Assembly (NCBI GenBank): GCA_022563055.1
Contig: JADFOB010000059.1
Span: 1 to 7,249 of the forward strand
DNA: 7,249 bases
Direction: 5' to 3'
Source of the DNA: Planctomycetota bacterium
GTDB taxonomy: Bacteria; Planctomycetota; Phycisphaerae; UBA1845
The notes beneath the pieces are model-generated. The model had not been told where the DNA came from. It ran no database searches and was given only the letters and a program-made list of their open reading frames with translations. Numbering within the stretch: the stretch's first letter is position 1; each line of letters opens with the position of its first letter. Below, piece by piece: positions 1-5,828 of the stretch. The position numbers were made by a program, and so were the translations under genes.

Positions 1-27
1 TGCGGGTCGTGGCTCTGGAGGTTCTTC

Positions 28-1062
28 TCAGCTCTGTGGGAGGTCCGGCCCTCCTTCGGCTTGGGCTGCCTCCAACTGCGCTACGCGCGACTCCAGCGCT
101 TCGATGCGCTCCATCAGATCCTGGGGGCGAGTCCCGAGAGTCACGCGCACTGATCGAATCACCTCGGGCGCCGGACGACAAGCCTCCCCAGGCAACTGGA
201 CCTCGATGAGCCGCAGCACGCCATCACCCGTCAGCACGTCCACATGCCCCTCCGCGGGAAATACGCCCACGACCTTCCCTGGGATCCTCCCCACGTAGCG
301 CGGCGAGTTCGGCACCGGGCGCGCCCGCCAAACCGTCAGCCGCCGACCTTGAAACACCGTGAACGCGCCTGGATAAGGATGCGTCAAGGCGCGAACCAGC
401 GCGTAGATCCGGTCCGTCGGCAGCGCCCAGTCCAAAAGGCCGTCCGCCGGTGAGCGGCTGCAACAGATGCTTCCGGTCGTCACGTCTTGCGACTTGGCCC
501 GCGCGGTGCCGCGCTGCAATCTCTCGTGTGCATCCAGGACCAATTGCACCGTCACATGGCACACTCGCTCGTAGACCTCCGGCGCGGTGTCATCGGGACC
601 GATCGGGATCCGTCGTTGAACGAGGACGTCGCCGCCATCCATCGTTTCGCTCAGGCGAAAGAGCGTGAGCCCGGTGTGATCTTCGCCGTTGATGATCGAC
701 CAGTTCAGCGGGGCGAATCCACGGTACTCGGGCAAGAAGGAGTCGTGCGCCGCCCACATCCCCAGCGGCGGAACCTCGTACACTTCCGGTGGAATCATCA
801 CCCGACAGCCAACGACGAATGCGACGTCCGGTTTCAGTTCTTCGCGGAGCAACCCAGCGTAGTCACATTCCTGCATGGACTGCGTCTCATGCAAGGGGAT
901 TCCTTTGCCCCGCGCCAGGTCGGCGATCGCGCGCTCGTAGCGCTCTGTCTCGTGTCCGTGCTGTCGCAAGGAGATAACGCCGACGAGCTCCGCGCCGGAT
1001 TCAACCAACGCCTCGAGCACGAGAAACCCGCGTCTGGTGGAGCCGACGAATAGAACCCTCAT
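28..1062 (-). CDS. ArnA/Fmt-like formyltransferase (probable sugar-amine N-formyltransferase)
   Basis: Predicted 344-aa cytosolic enzyme that moves a formyl group from 10-formyl-tetrahydrofolate to an amine. The N-terminal Rossmann-type formyltransferase domain runs from about residue 1 (MRVLFVGSTRRG) to 185. It contains the folate-site motif HDSFLPEYRG (106-115), INGEDHTGLTLFRL (124-137) and MDGGD with the catalytic Asp at D142. A C-terminal OB-like domain (about 200-310) has DGLLDW (207-212), PYPGAF (229-234) and LTVW (242-245), which resemble ArnA more than tRNA-acting Fmt. A short heptad-rich tail (313-338) looks like a coiled coil. The usual N-x-H-x-S reads A-A-H-D-S, so the catalytic Asn is Ala104. 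An in-frame ATG 29 codons upstream exists, but family alignment starts at 1062, where ATGA overlaps the end of the upstream fragment; a GAAGGA lies 12 bases before it. The acceptor is unknown: a 4-amino sugar nucleotide is likely, and Met-tRNA is less likely. Confidence 0.85.
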   Translation of the reverse strand: MRVLFVGSTRRGFLVLEALVESGAELVGVISLRQHGHETERYERAIADLARGKGIPLHETQSMQECDYAGLLREELKPDVAFVVGCRVMIPPEVYEVPPLGMWAAHDSFLPEYRGFAPLNWSIINGEDHTGLTLFRLSETMDGGDVLVQRRIPIGPDDTAPEVYERVCHVTVQLVLDAHERLQRGTARAKSQDVTTGSICCSRSPADGLLDWALPTDRIYALVRALTHPYPGAFTVFQGRRLTVWRARPVPNSPRYVGRIPGKVVGVFPAEGHVDVLTGDGVLRLIEVQLPGEACRPAPEVIRSVRVTLGTRPQDLMERIEALESRVAQLEAAQAEGGPDLPQS

Positions 1063-1271
1063 GGGCCGAAGCATTCCTTCCAGTACTTGCGGATCGCGGC
1101 GGCGGCGCTCACGATATCGAATGTGGTCCCTCGCAACGTATCGGTCCACCCGCGGATCCCGTCCGGTTCCAAACGGGCGACAAATACGTGCCGACTTTCC
1201 GAGCTTGCCGTGTGACGGTCCGTCCCGTCCCCTGGATCGAAGTCGATCGTTCCAGCGACCGAACCCGCCAT
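1059..1271 (-). pseudogene. Fragment of an SBBP-type beta-propeller repeat protein
   Basis: A 70-codon open frame from ATG 1271 to TGA 1059; the same frame is open back to 1340. It contains the pattern AGSVAGTIDFDPGDGTD followed by VFVARLEPDG and W-T-D-T-L-R-G. This matches the typical SBBP repeat layout (G-T-V-D-F-D-P-G, then D-v-F-l-s-K-f-d-s-d-G, then W-t-r-t-w-G-G) seen in long extracellular repeat proteins. Full proteins of this kind carry many such units and a secretion signal. Here only about one unit remains, the match fades after residue 58, and an in-frame TAG (1341-1343) closes the upstream side. I read it as a decayed remnant. The alternative is a short gene translationally coupled to the formyltransferase through the ATGA overlap. 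No good ribosome binding site precedes ATG 1271. Confidence 0.55.
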
Positions 1272-1327
1272 GGCTAATGTACCATCCGGCAGCAGCGACG
1301 TCTCTGCAGCGCCGTAGGGTAACAGGG

Positions 1328-1524
1328 GGTCCGTGACAGTCTAGGCGGCACTGATCAGAGCCCCGAGCGTCAGCGAGCGGGTTGTCTGGTGCGACGCCGG
1401 CATCGGTGATACCCCGGGCTTATCCCGCACCAATCGCCCAGCAGCGCCCCGCGCTGCAGTTACGTCTTCCTCGGCGATTGGTTCGGGAGGGCTCTGATGA
1501 GTGCCGCCGAACGTGTCACGGACC
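1328..1524. repeat. 197-bp palindromic element with 36-bp imperfect terminal inverted repeats
   Basis: The left arm (1328-1363) and the reverse complement of the right arm (1489-1524) agree at 31 of 36 positions by hand alignment. Shared blocks are GGTCCGTGACA, GGCGGCACT and ATCAGAGCCC, separated by short mismatched stretches. The two arms enclose 125 bp with further dyads. No flanking target-site duplication longer than a TA dinucleotide is evident and there is no transposase gene, so it could be a MITE-like or REP-like element, or the template of a folded RNA. It lies between two divergently oriented genes (formyltransferase leftward, FHA rightward) and overlaps the upstream side of the SBBP fragment's frame. 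Confidence 0.7.
1424..1487. repeat. Nested stem-loop inside the palindromic element
   Basis: CCCGCACCAATCGCC (1424-1438) and GGCGATTGGTTCGGG (1473-1487) are complementary at 14 of 15 positions. In the loop between them, GCAGCGC (1441-1447) and GCGCTGC (1451-1457) form a perfect 7-bp stem around CCC. The right arm ends one base before the outer right arm, while the left arm sits 60 bp inside the outer left arm. The whole would therefore fold as an asymmetric branched structure. Confidence 0.7.
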
Positions 1525-1626
1525 TTATGGCTTGCACAGTGCCCCATCGCCTTGCCCGTCGTGGAGGGAAACGTTACGCTCTCTAACGACGGTCGGACCC
1601 AATCGCGGAGCCCAAGTCGCTTGCTG

Positions 1627-1634
1627 AAGGAGGT
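1627..1634 (+). promoter_or_regulatory. Strong ribosome binding site fixing the FHA start
   Basis: AAGGAGGT lies 7 bases before ATG 1642 and is a near-perfect Shine-Dalgarno sequence. It decides the start in favour of 1642 over the in-frame ATG at 1501, whose extra 47 codons run through the palindromic element and show no FHA similarity. Confidence 0.9.
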
Positions 1635-1641
1635 TACCCCT

Positions 1642-2013
1642 ATGGCATGTTTGGTCATCGTGTCGGGCGAACAGGCTGGGATCTACTTCCAGCTCACCAA
1701 GCGGACGTTGACGGGCGGGCGCGACCCGGCCAGGGAGATCCAAATCGTCGATGCGAAGGTCTCGCGGAAGCACTTTCAGATTCGCTGCGCGGAGGATCAT
1801 TACCTGGTCGTCGAGATGCACAGCCTCAATGGGGTCCAGGTGAACGGGGAGAGGATCGATGGCGAACAGGTTCTACACGATGGCGACGAAATCCTCGTGG
1901 GAGGCACGATGCTCCAGTTTTACGAGGATGACAATCCTGATCGCACCAACGCCGTGAACATCTACCGCCAACGTGACCGCCGCCTCCGCGAAGATCGAAC
2001 GATCACCGACTGA
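1642..2013 (+). CDS. Stand-alone FHA (forkhead-associated) domain protein
   Basis: A 123-aa protein, almost all one FHA domain, which binds phosphothreonine peptides. It begins with a beta strand ([18 protein letters not shown]) and has the conserved GGR (25-27), SRKHFQI (41-47, Ser and His of the phosphopeptide-binding loops) and SLNGVQVNG (61-69, binding Asn at N63), then [16 protein letters not shown] (79-94). These are the key FHA residues, so binding is probably intact. Residues 95-123 form a charged tail, DDNPDRT and [11 protein letters not shown], with Thr residues that could be phosphorylated. There is no signal peptide or membrane segment, so it should be cytosolic. It lies 11 bp before the GTPase gene and is probably cotranscribed with it. 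The Ser/Thr kinase encoded further downstream is an obvious candidate partner, but that link is inference. Confidence 0.92.
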   Translation: MACLVIVSGEQAGIYFQLTKRTLTGGRDPAREIQIVDAKVSRKHFQIRCAEDHYLVVEMHSLNGVQVNGERIDGEQVLHDGDEILVGGTMLQFYEDDNPDRTNAVNIYRQRDRRLREDRTITD

Positions 2014-2024
2014 CAGCATGTGGT

Positions 2025-3239
2025 ATGGATGCGGGCACCCGGAACCAATCGTTTGTCTTAACGCCGCCTGGCGCGGGAGCCATCGCCGTCCTCCGCGTCG
2101 TGGGGCCAAACGCCGTACACATCGTCAATCGTCTGTTTCGCTCAAAACGCGGGCGACCGCTTCGGGCCAAGCGGGATGCCAAGCTCTGTTTCGGCTTTGT
2201 GGTTGACGGGGACGAACGGATCGACGACGTCGTCGTGAGCCACGCGCCCAGCGGAGCGGGACCAGCGGTCGACATCACCTCGCACGGCGGTGTCCGCGTT
2301 GTCGAGCGCATCCTCGAAGCACTGGAGCGAAATGGAGCGCCGCTGTGGGACAGCCGACACCCGGCCCCACCCGTGTGGCCTGGGAGAAACCGGATTGAGC
2401 AAGAGGCTGCCCACGCTATGTCGCTCGCCAAGACCGCGCGGGCCGTGCGATTCCTGGGTTGGCAGCGTGCCAATCTCGCGTCGCACTTGGAATCGCTCGC
2501 CGCTTCGTGCGTGTCGGATCCTGAGGGGGCGTGCGTTGCACTCGACGCCATGGCTTTGAGGTTTGCTGTCGCGCGCACGCTGCTTGAGGGGGCGACGGTC
2601 GTCATCACCGGCCCGCCCAACGCGGGCAAGTCCACGCTCTTCAATCGCCTCATCGGGCGGACGGCCACGCTCGTGTCGCCGACGGCGGGGACGACGCGCG
2701 ATTTCGTCACTGAATCGATCGATTTGGACGGCGTTCCGCTTACGCTGGTGGATACGGCTGGACGCGAAGGCCCGTCCCGCGGAACGGCGCCCTGGGCGGT
2801 GGATGCAACTGCCCGGATGGCCGTCCCCGCCGCCCTCCAAATCCCCGTCCACCAACCGCCGCCCGACCTGAGTCTGCTCGTGCTTGACGGCTCGGACCCG
2901 GAGCCTAAGGGACTGGATGCTTGGCTTCTCGATGACGGGGACGCCGATCCTCGCCTGATCGTTGTGAACAAGATGGACAAGGGTCGGGCTTGGGCGGCGT
3001 CCACGCAGGGCGATGGCGGTTCGACGGGTTTGATTCCCGTATCCGCCAAGACCGGGATGGGCGTGGAAGCCCTGGCAGGGCGGATTTTGGAGTCCCTGGG
3101 TTTTTTGGGCTGGCAAGACGAGCGTCCTACGCTTTTCACGCCCGGACAGGTCGCAGAATCCGAGGCCATCCGGGTCGAACTAACGACAGGTCCGGTAACT
3201 GCAAGCCGATGGATTACCGCGCGGCTCATCGAGTTTTGA
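2025..3239 (+). CDS. Degenerate MnmE/TrmE-like GTPase
   Basis: A 404-aa protein with MnmE order but shortened. The N-terminal domain begins [19 protein letters not shown] (10-28) and includes [17 protein letters not shown] (84-100), matching the folate-binding region of MnmE. The G domain is complete in its nucleotide motifs: GPPNAGKS (196-203, with the K+-binding Asn), GTTRD (222-226), DTAG (243-246), NKMD (315-318) and SAK (340-342). MnmE proteins are usually near 450 aa; here most of the C-terminal helical part is missing between FTPGQ (371-375) and ELTTGPVT (385-392). The C-terminal C-x-G-K motif is absent, because the protein ends ARLIEF. The switch-II Glu used for hydrolysis (E. coli E282) also seems replaced. 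tRNA U34 modification activity is therefore doubtful, and it is more likely a diverged paralogue of unknown role. No clear ribosome binding site precedes ATG 2025; coupling to the FHA gene (11-bp gap) is plausible. Confidence 0.85.
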   Translation: MDAGTRNQSFVLTPPGAGAIAVLRVVGPNAVHIVNRLFRSKRGRPLRAKRDAKLCFGFVVDGDERIDDVVVSHAPSGAGPAVDITSHGGVRVVERILEALERNGAPLWDSRHPAPPVWPGRNRIEQEAAHAMSLAKTARAVRFLGWQRANLASHLESLAASCVSDPEGACVALDAMALRFAVARTLLEGATVVITGPPNAGKSTLFNRLIGRTATLVSPTAGTTRDFVTESIDLDGVPLTLVDTAGREGPSRGTAPWAVDATARMAVPAALQIPVHQPPPDLSLLVLDGSDPEPKGLDAWLLDDGDADPRLIVVNKMDKGRAWAASTQGDGGSTGLIPVSAKTGMGVEALAGRILESLGFLGWQDERPTLFTPGQVAESEAIRVELTTGPVTASRWITARLIEF

Positions 3240-3351
3240 TATTATGGGGGCTATAATCCGGTTGGGGACATGGCCTCCAACGCCGGACGCTGCTCTGAGC
3301 GGACCCTACCGAGACTCCGCCCGAGCGGATGACATAGAGCCGATTTTTGAG

Positions 3352-3380
3352 TTGATACTGGCTGAGGAGCGCCCTAGAGT
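3352..3380 (+). promoter_or_regulatory. Candidate sigma-70-type promoter for the kinase
   Basis: TTGATA (3352-3357, 5/6 of the consensus) and TAGAGT (3375-3380, 4/6) are separated by exactly 17 bp. The -10 box ends 76 bases before the kinase ATG. This suggests the kinase can be transcribed independently of the GTPase gene. It rests on pattern only. Confidence 0.45.
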
Positions 3381-3404
3381 GAGAGTTATGAGGCCTTGAG
3401 CCGC

Positions 3405-3423
3405 CGGACCGGTCCGATCGGAC
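3405..3423. promoter_or_regulatory. Two overlapping perfect 12-bp palindromes in the kinase leader
   Basis: CGGACCGGTCCG (3405-3416) and GTCCGATCGGAC (3412-3423) are each perfect palindromes sharing five bases. They lie 25-43 bases after the candidate -10 box and before the start codon. The spacing suits an operator that blocks transcription, or alternative hairpins in the leader RNA. No regulator gene in the window points to a cognate protein. Confidence 0.45.
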
Positions 3424-3456
3424 TCGAGACCCTGCGTCGGTGTAGCGGGTTCCTGC

Positions 3457-4701
3457 ATGTCCAACCTGTCTGATTCGGAGTTCGCACGCGTTGTGGTCGA
3501 GCGGAAGCTGTGCACCGCCAACGAAGTGGATCTCGTCCGCGCCGAGGTGCAGTCTGTCGGGAAGGAGCGGACCAACGGCTCGTTGGCGAGCTATCTGGTC
3601 AAGCGCGGATACGTGACGCGCACGCAAGTCGAACGTCTCAACCGAGCCATGGACGATGATTCCATCTATCGCCCCGCGCAGCAGATTCCCGGTTTTCAGA
3701 TTCTCGGTAAGCTGGGACAAGGTGCGATGGCGACGGTGTTCAAAGCCAAGCAGATCAGCCTCGATCGCATGGTAGCGATCAAGGTTCTTCCCAAGCGCCT
3801 GAGCGAAAACAGCGAGTTCGTCGACCGCTTCTATCGTGAAGGGCGCGCCGCCGCCAAGCTGAACCACGCCAACATCGTTCAGGCGTTCGACGTGGGCGAG
3901 TCGGGTGGCCGGCACTACTTCGTCATGGAGTATATCGACGGCAAGACCGTCTATGAGCTATTGGATCAAGATCAACCCGTCGAGGAGGCGGAGGCACTGC
4001 GCATCATGGTGCAATGCGCCTTGGCGCTGGTGCACGCCCATGCGCAGGGATTGATCCACCGCGACGTCAAGCCCAAGAACATCATGATCACGGGCGCCGG
4101 CGACGTGAAGCTGGCCGACATGGGTCTGGCACGCGAAATCGACGACTACGCCACGGCGGCTGCCGAGGCGGGGCGGGCATACGGAACCCCGTATTACATC
4201 AGCCCCGAGCAGATTCGCGGCGAGATTCACATCGACGGTCGGGCCGACATCTACGCTCTTGGTGCCACGTTCTACCACATGGTTACGGGCAGGGTTCCGT
4301 TTGACGGTACCACACCTTCGGCCGTGATGCACAAGCATCTGAAGGAGCCGCTCGTTCCGCCCGATCACATCAACCCATCCCTGTCCGCCGGCGTCGGCGA
4401 GATCATCGAGGTGATGCTGGCGAAGGATCCGGAGGACCGCTACCCCGGCGCCGTGGAGTTGATCCACGATCTGGAGGCCGTCGCGGCAGGCGAACCGCCG
4501 CTTCAGGCGCGCACGAAGTACGATCGAACCTTGTTGGAAACGCTCGCCACCAGCGGTGAAGTAATCCCACCGGAAGAGAATGGTACGCTGCCCGCCGGCC
4601 AACCCGGCGCGGTGCCTTCCGCCTGGCTTGTGGCCCTCGGCGTGGTGCTCGCGATATCCGCGTTGGTGAATATTACCTTGTTCGTGTTGTTAGCGCGTTA
4701 G
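3457..4701 (+). CDS. Membrane-anchored Hanks-type Ser/Thr protein kinase
   Basis: A 414-aa kinase that phosphorylates Ser/Thr on proteins. The catalytic domain is at about 80-345: glycine loop LGQGAMATVF (86-95), ATP Lys K109 in VAIKV, helix-C Glu E128, catalytic loop HRDVKPKN (201-208), DMG in place of the common DFG (221-223), SPE (249-251) and DIYALG (264-269). All catalytic residues are present, so it should be active; activation-loop Thr residues are T233 and T244. Residues 5-65 form a helical N-terminal region with two similar units (about 9-29 and 43-64). After a linker, one membrane helix (about 390-412) ends the protein at LLAR, so the kinase should face the cytoplasm with only a few residues beyond the membrane. 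There are no PASTA repeats or other outer sensor. The ribosome binding site before ATG 3457 is poor. The closest relatives by pattern are PknB-like planctomycete kinases. Confidence 0.95.
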   Translation: MSNLSDSEFARVVVERKLCTANEVDLVRAEVQSVGKERTNGSLASYLVKRGYVTRTQVERLNRAMDDDSIYRPAQQIPGFQILGKLGQGAMATVFKAKQISLDRMVAIKVLPKRLSENSEFVDRFYREGRAAAKLNHANIVQAFDVGESGGRHYFVMEYIDGKTVYELLDQDQPVEEAEALRIMVQCALALVHAHAQGLIHRDVKPKNIMITGAGDVKLADMGLAREIDDYATAAAEAGRAYGTPYYISPEQIRGEIHIDGRADIYALGATFYHMVTGRVPFDGTTPSAVMHKHLKEPLVPPDHINPSLSAGVGEIIEVMLAKDPEDRYPGAVELIHDLEAVAAGEPPLQARTKYDRTLLETLATSGEVIPPEENGTLPAGQPGAVPSAWLVALGVVLAISALVNITLFVLLAR

Positions 4702-4759
4702 GCCGAATCCCGTCTTTGCATACCCCGCGCGATTCCCGGCGAGCGTTTTGTCACAGCAC

Positions 4760-4788
4760 GAGTCCGCGCGGGCTCAAGCCTGCGGCTT
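4760..4788. repeat. Overlapping GC hairpins between convergent genes
   Basis: GAGTCC (4760-4765) pairs with GGGCTC (4770-4775) around GCGC, with one G-T pair. AAGCC (4776-4780) pairs with GGCTT (4784-4788) around TGC. An alternative stem, CGCGGGC (4767-4773) with GCCTGCG (4778-4784), closes on TCAA and also has one G-T pair. They lie between the converging kinase and membrane-protein genes and could end transcription from both, but no T-run follows on either side. A REP-like dispersed repeat is the other reading. Confidence 0.5.
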
Positions 4789-4811
4789 GGTAGACAACTC
4801 TGGGAAATGCA

Positions 4812-5375
4812 CTAATCGCACCCGCCGGCATCGGACAGCAGCGGGAGCGGATCGGGGTTTTTCATTCGAGACCGTCCGTGTGAGATGATTTGAGCCCCCC
4901 AGTTCTCGGTTGCCCCTATATCGCCGCCGACGTGGCTCAGCTCGGCCCACACGACCTCGATACAACCCTTAACGGTCTCGTTGGCCGGTACATACCGGTC
5001 GAAGATATGCACAAAACGGAGCGACGCGTCCTCCGGTTCCACATCGGGTTCTTCCTTGTACCAGAACTCGATATTGAAGCTCTCGACGTAGAAGCCGTGC
5101 GCCTCGCTGATCCAGAAATCCAGGCGGTTCTTGCCGCTGGTCTGATTGACCTCGACCTGAATCGACAGGTCGGAAGGTTCCGGCGGTTCCTCGCCCGGCA
5201 GATCTCGCACGCCGAGCATCTTCTGAAGTTCTTCAAGGTCTCGCCTGTCCGCGTCGGTCATTGTCTCTCCAGGTTCCGTGGTCGTCGCGGGCTGGGCGGG
5301 ATTCGAGAACTTCACCGCGGCCAAGGCGGCGAGCGCCAAAGCAACCAAAACGAGAATCACAAAACGTGGGTTCAT
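4812..5375 (-). CDS. Small membrane-anchored protein of unknown function
   Basis: A 187-aa protein that I do not recognise. It begins MNPRFVILVLVALALAALAA, one hydrophobic segment (about 5-22) with no cleavage-site or lipobox pattern that stands out, so probably a signal anchor. A Pro/Thr-rich linker (26-38) and a short acidic helical stretch DADRRDLEELQKML (41-54) follow. The rest (about 68-187) looks like a beta-rich domain outside the membrane, with alternating stretches such as LSIQVEVNQ and FNIEFWYKEE, and Cys residues at 138 and 186. The start at 5375 is chosen because AGGAG lies 7 bases upstream. An in-frame ATG at 5507 would add 44 very basic residues and would fall inside the candidate promoter. 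It converges on the kinase gene with a 110-bp gap and appears to be transcribed alone. Confidence 0.75.
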   Translation of the reverse strand: MNPRFVILVLVALALAALAAVKFSNPAQPATTTEPGETMTDADRRDLEELQKMLGVRDLPGEEPPEPSDLSIQVEVNQTSGKNRLDFWISEAHGFYVESFNIEFWYKEEPDVEPEDASLRFVHIFDRYVPANETVKGCIEVVWAELSHVGGDIGATENWGAQIISHGRSRMKNPDPLPLLSDAGGCD

Positions 5376-5382
5376 CGACTTG

Positions 5383-5387
5383 CTCCT
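5383..5387 (-). promoter_or_regulatory. Ribosome binding site deciding the start of the membrane protein
   Basis: On the minus strand AGGAG ends 7 bases before ATG 5375. It supports the 187-aa form, beginning just before the hydrophobic segment, over the longer frame starting at 5507. Confidence 0.75.
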
Positions 5388-5479
5388 GACTTTGCCCCGG
5401 ATCGGACCCCTTTTGCGCGTGGCACGCAGTTGGAACGACCCCTTCCGCGCTTTGACCTTCTTAAAGCCACGCGCTGCGC

Positions 5480-5507
5480 AGTATACCGCGCCAAGCCTCG
5501 CCGACAA
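5480..5507 (-). promoter_or_regulatory. Candidate promoter for the leftward membrane protein
   Basis: Reading the minus strand, TTGTCG (5507-5502, 4/6) and TATACT (5485-5480, 5/6) are 16 bp apart. Transcription would begin near 5473, giving a leader of roughly 100 bases before ATG 5375. The match is moderate and by eye only. Confidence 0.4.
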
Positions 5508-5722
5508 CCGGTGGCTGCGGGTGGGTGGCGGAATCGGCGTAGGGCACTGTCCAGAGCGCCTTTTCAGAGCACCGGGAGCGAGCCCGGCGGCCTGGCCGCT
5601 TCCTTAACCCGCTTGGGCGGGGCATTCTGACGCAGGGAGGTCCGCAGGCTGGCGCCGGCGGCTCTGACCAAGCGTACCGATCCCCCCCCGGACCCGATGG
5701 CGGTTGACCGGCGGCGAGTGCG
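5508..5722. other. Intergenic stretch with a cluster of GC hairpins
   Basis: I see no convincing gene here. Three hairpins follow closely: CCGGG/CCCGG (5572-5576 with 5583-5587), GCGGCC/GGCCGC (5587-5592 with 5594-5599) and CCCGC/GCGGG (5608-5612 with 5617-5621). TCAGAGC (5564-5570) and GCTCTGA (5661-5667) form a 7-bp inverted pair around them. A run of eight C lies at 5682-5689. A leftward 68-codon frame (5604-5810) has no recognisable features. Confidence 0.5.
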
Positions 5723-5751
5723 TTGACGACGCTGAGTCCGCGAAGTAGATT
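5723..5751 (+). promoter_or_regulatory. Candidate promoter for the lipoprotein/TPR-like gene pair
   Basis: TTGACG (5723-5728, 5/6) and TAGATT (5746-5751, 4/6) have a 17-bp spacer. The -10 box ends 77 bases before ATG 5829. A second TTGACC at 5704-5709 lies further upstream without a well-placed -10. The geometry is close to that of the candidate kinase promoter. Confidence 0.5.
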
Positions 5752-5828
5752 ACGGGCGTCGGCGTAGGTTTATACGCTGGCGGTGTCCGGTCGGTTGTCG
5801 CCCTCGGCACGCTGGAATGTAAGGCTCC

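Larger units (their letters stand above)
1272..1641. other. Intergenic region without a convincing gene
   Basis: Divergent spacer between the leftward formyltransferase/SBBP fragment and the rightward FHA gene. It holds the inverted-repeat element described separately. From 1525 to 1641 I see only a small dyad, CGTTA (1572-1576) with TAACG (1584-1588), and the FHA ribosome binding site. I found no convincing -35/-10 pair for either direction. A leftward 105-codon frame (1341-1658) lacks family features and crosses the FHA start, so I do not count it as a gene. Confidence 0.6.
3240..3456. other. Leader region upstream of the kinase gene
   Basis: A 217-bp gap after the GTPase stop. It contains an AT-rich dyad just past the stop, ATTAT (3241-3245) with ATAAT (3253-3257), which overlaps a perfect TATAAT at 3252-3257 without a well-placed -35. 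Further on are the candidate kinase promoter and the two palindromes listed separately. No reading frame here is convincing. Confidence 0.5.

Noticed and set aside
487..1053. 188-codon open frame on the plus strand
   Set aside because: It is antisense to the formyltransferase, whose motifs are clear, and has no family features.
1311..1541. Integron attC-type recombination site
   Set aside because: The long imperfect inverted repeat invites the comparison, but no GTTRRRY/RYYYAAC core pair borders the arms, and there is no integrase gene or cassette array.
1341..1658. 105-codon open frame on the minus strand
   Set aside because: It crosses the strong FHA ribosome binding site and runs through the inverted-repeat element. 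It has no SBBP or other recognisable pattern and no ribosome binding site.
2003..3229. 408-codon open frame on the minus strand
   Set aside because: It lies opposite the GTPase gene, which has all GTPase motifs. The predicted chain is Ser/Arg/Pro-rich without any recognisable family, as expected of a shadow frame in GC-rich DNA.
3236..3257. Promoter made of TTGATA and TATAAT just after the GTPase gene
   Set aside because: Both boxes are good matches, but the spacer is only 10 bp, far from the 16-18 bp needed. No other -35 fits the TATAAT.
3237..3333. Selenocysteine read-through at the GTPase stop
   Set aside because: The TGA sits where MnmE has Cys, but the codons after it do not encode G-K and would add about 30 unrelated residues. 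The small AT dyad downstream does not resemble a bacterial SECIS element.
4890..5630. 246-codon open frame on the plus strand
   Set aside because: It is antisense to the membrane protein at 4812-5375, which has a ribosome binding site and a clean hydrophobic N-terminus. The plus frame has neither.
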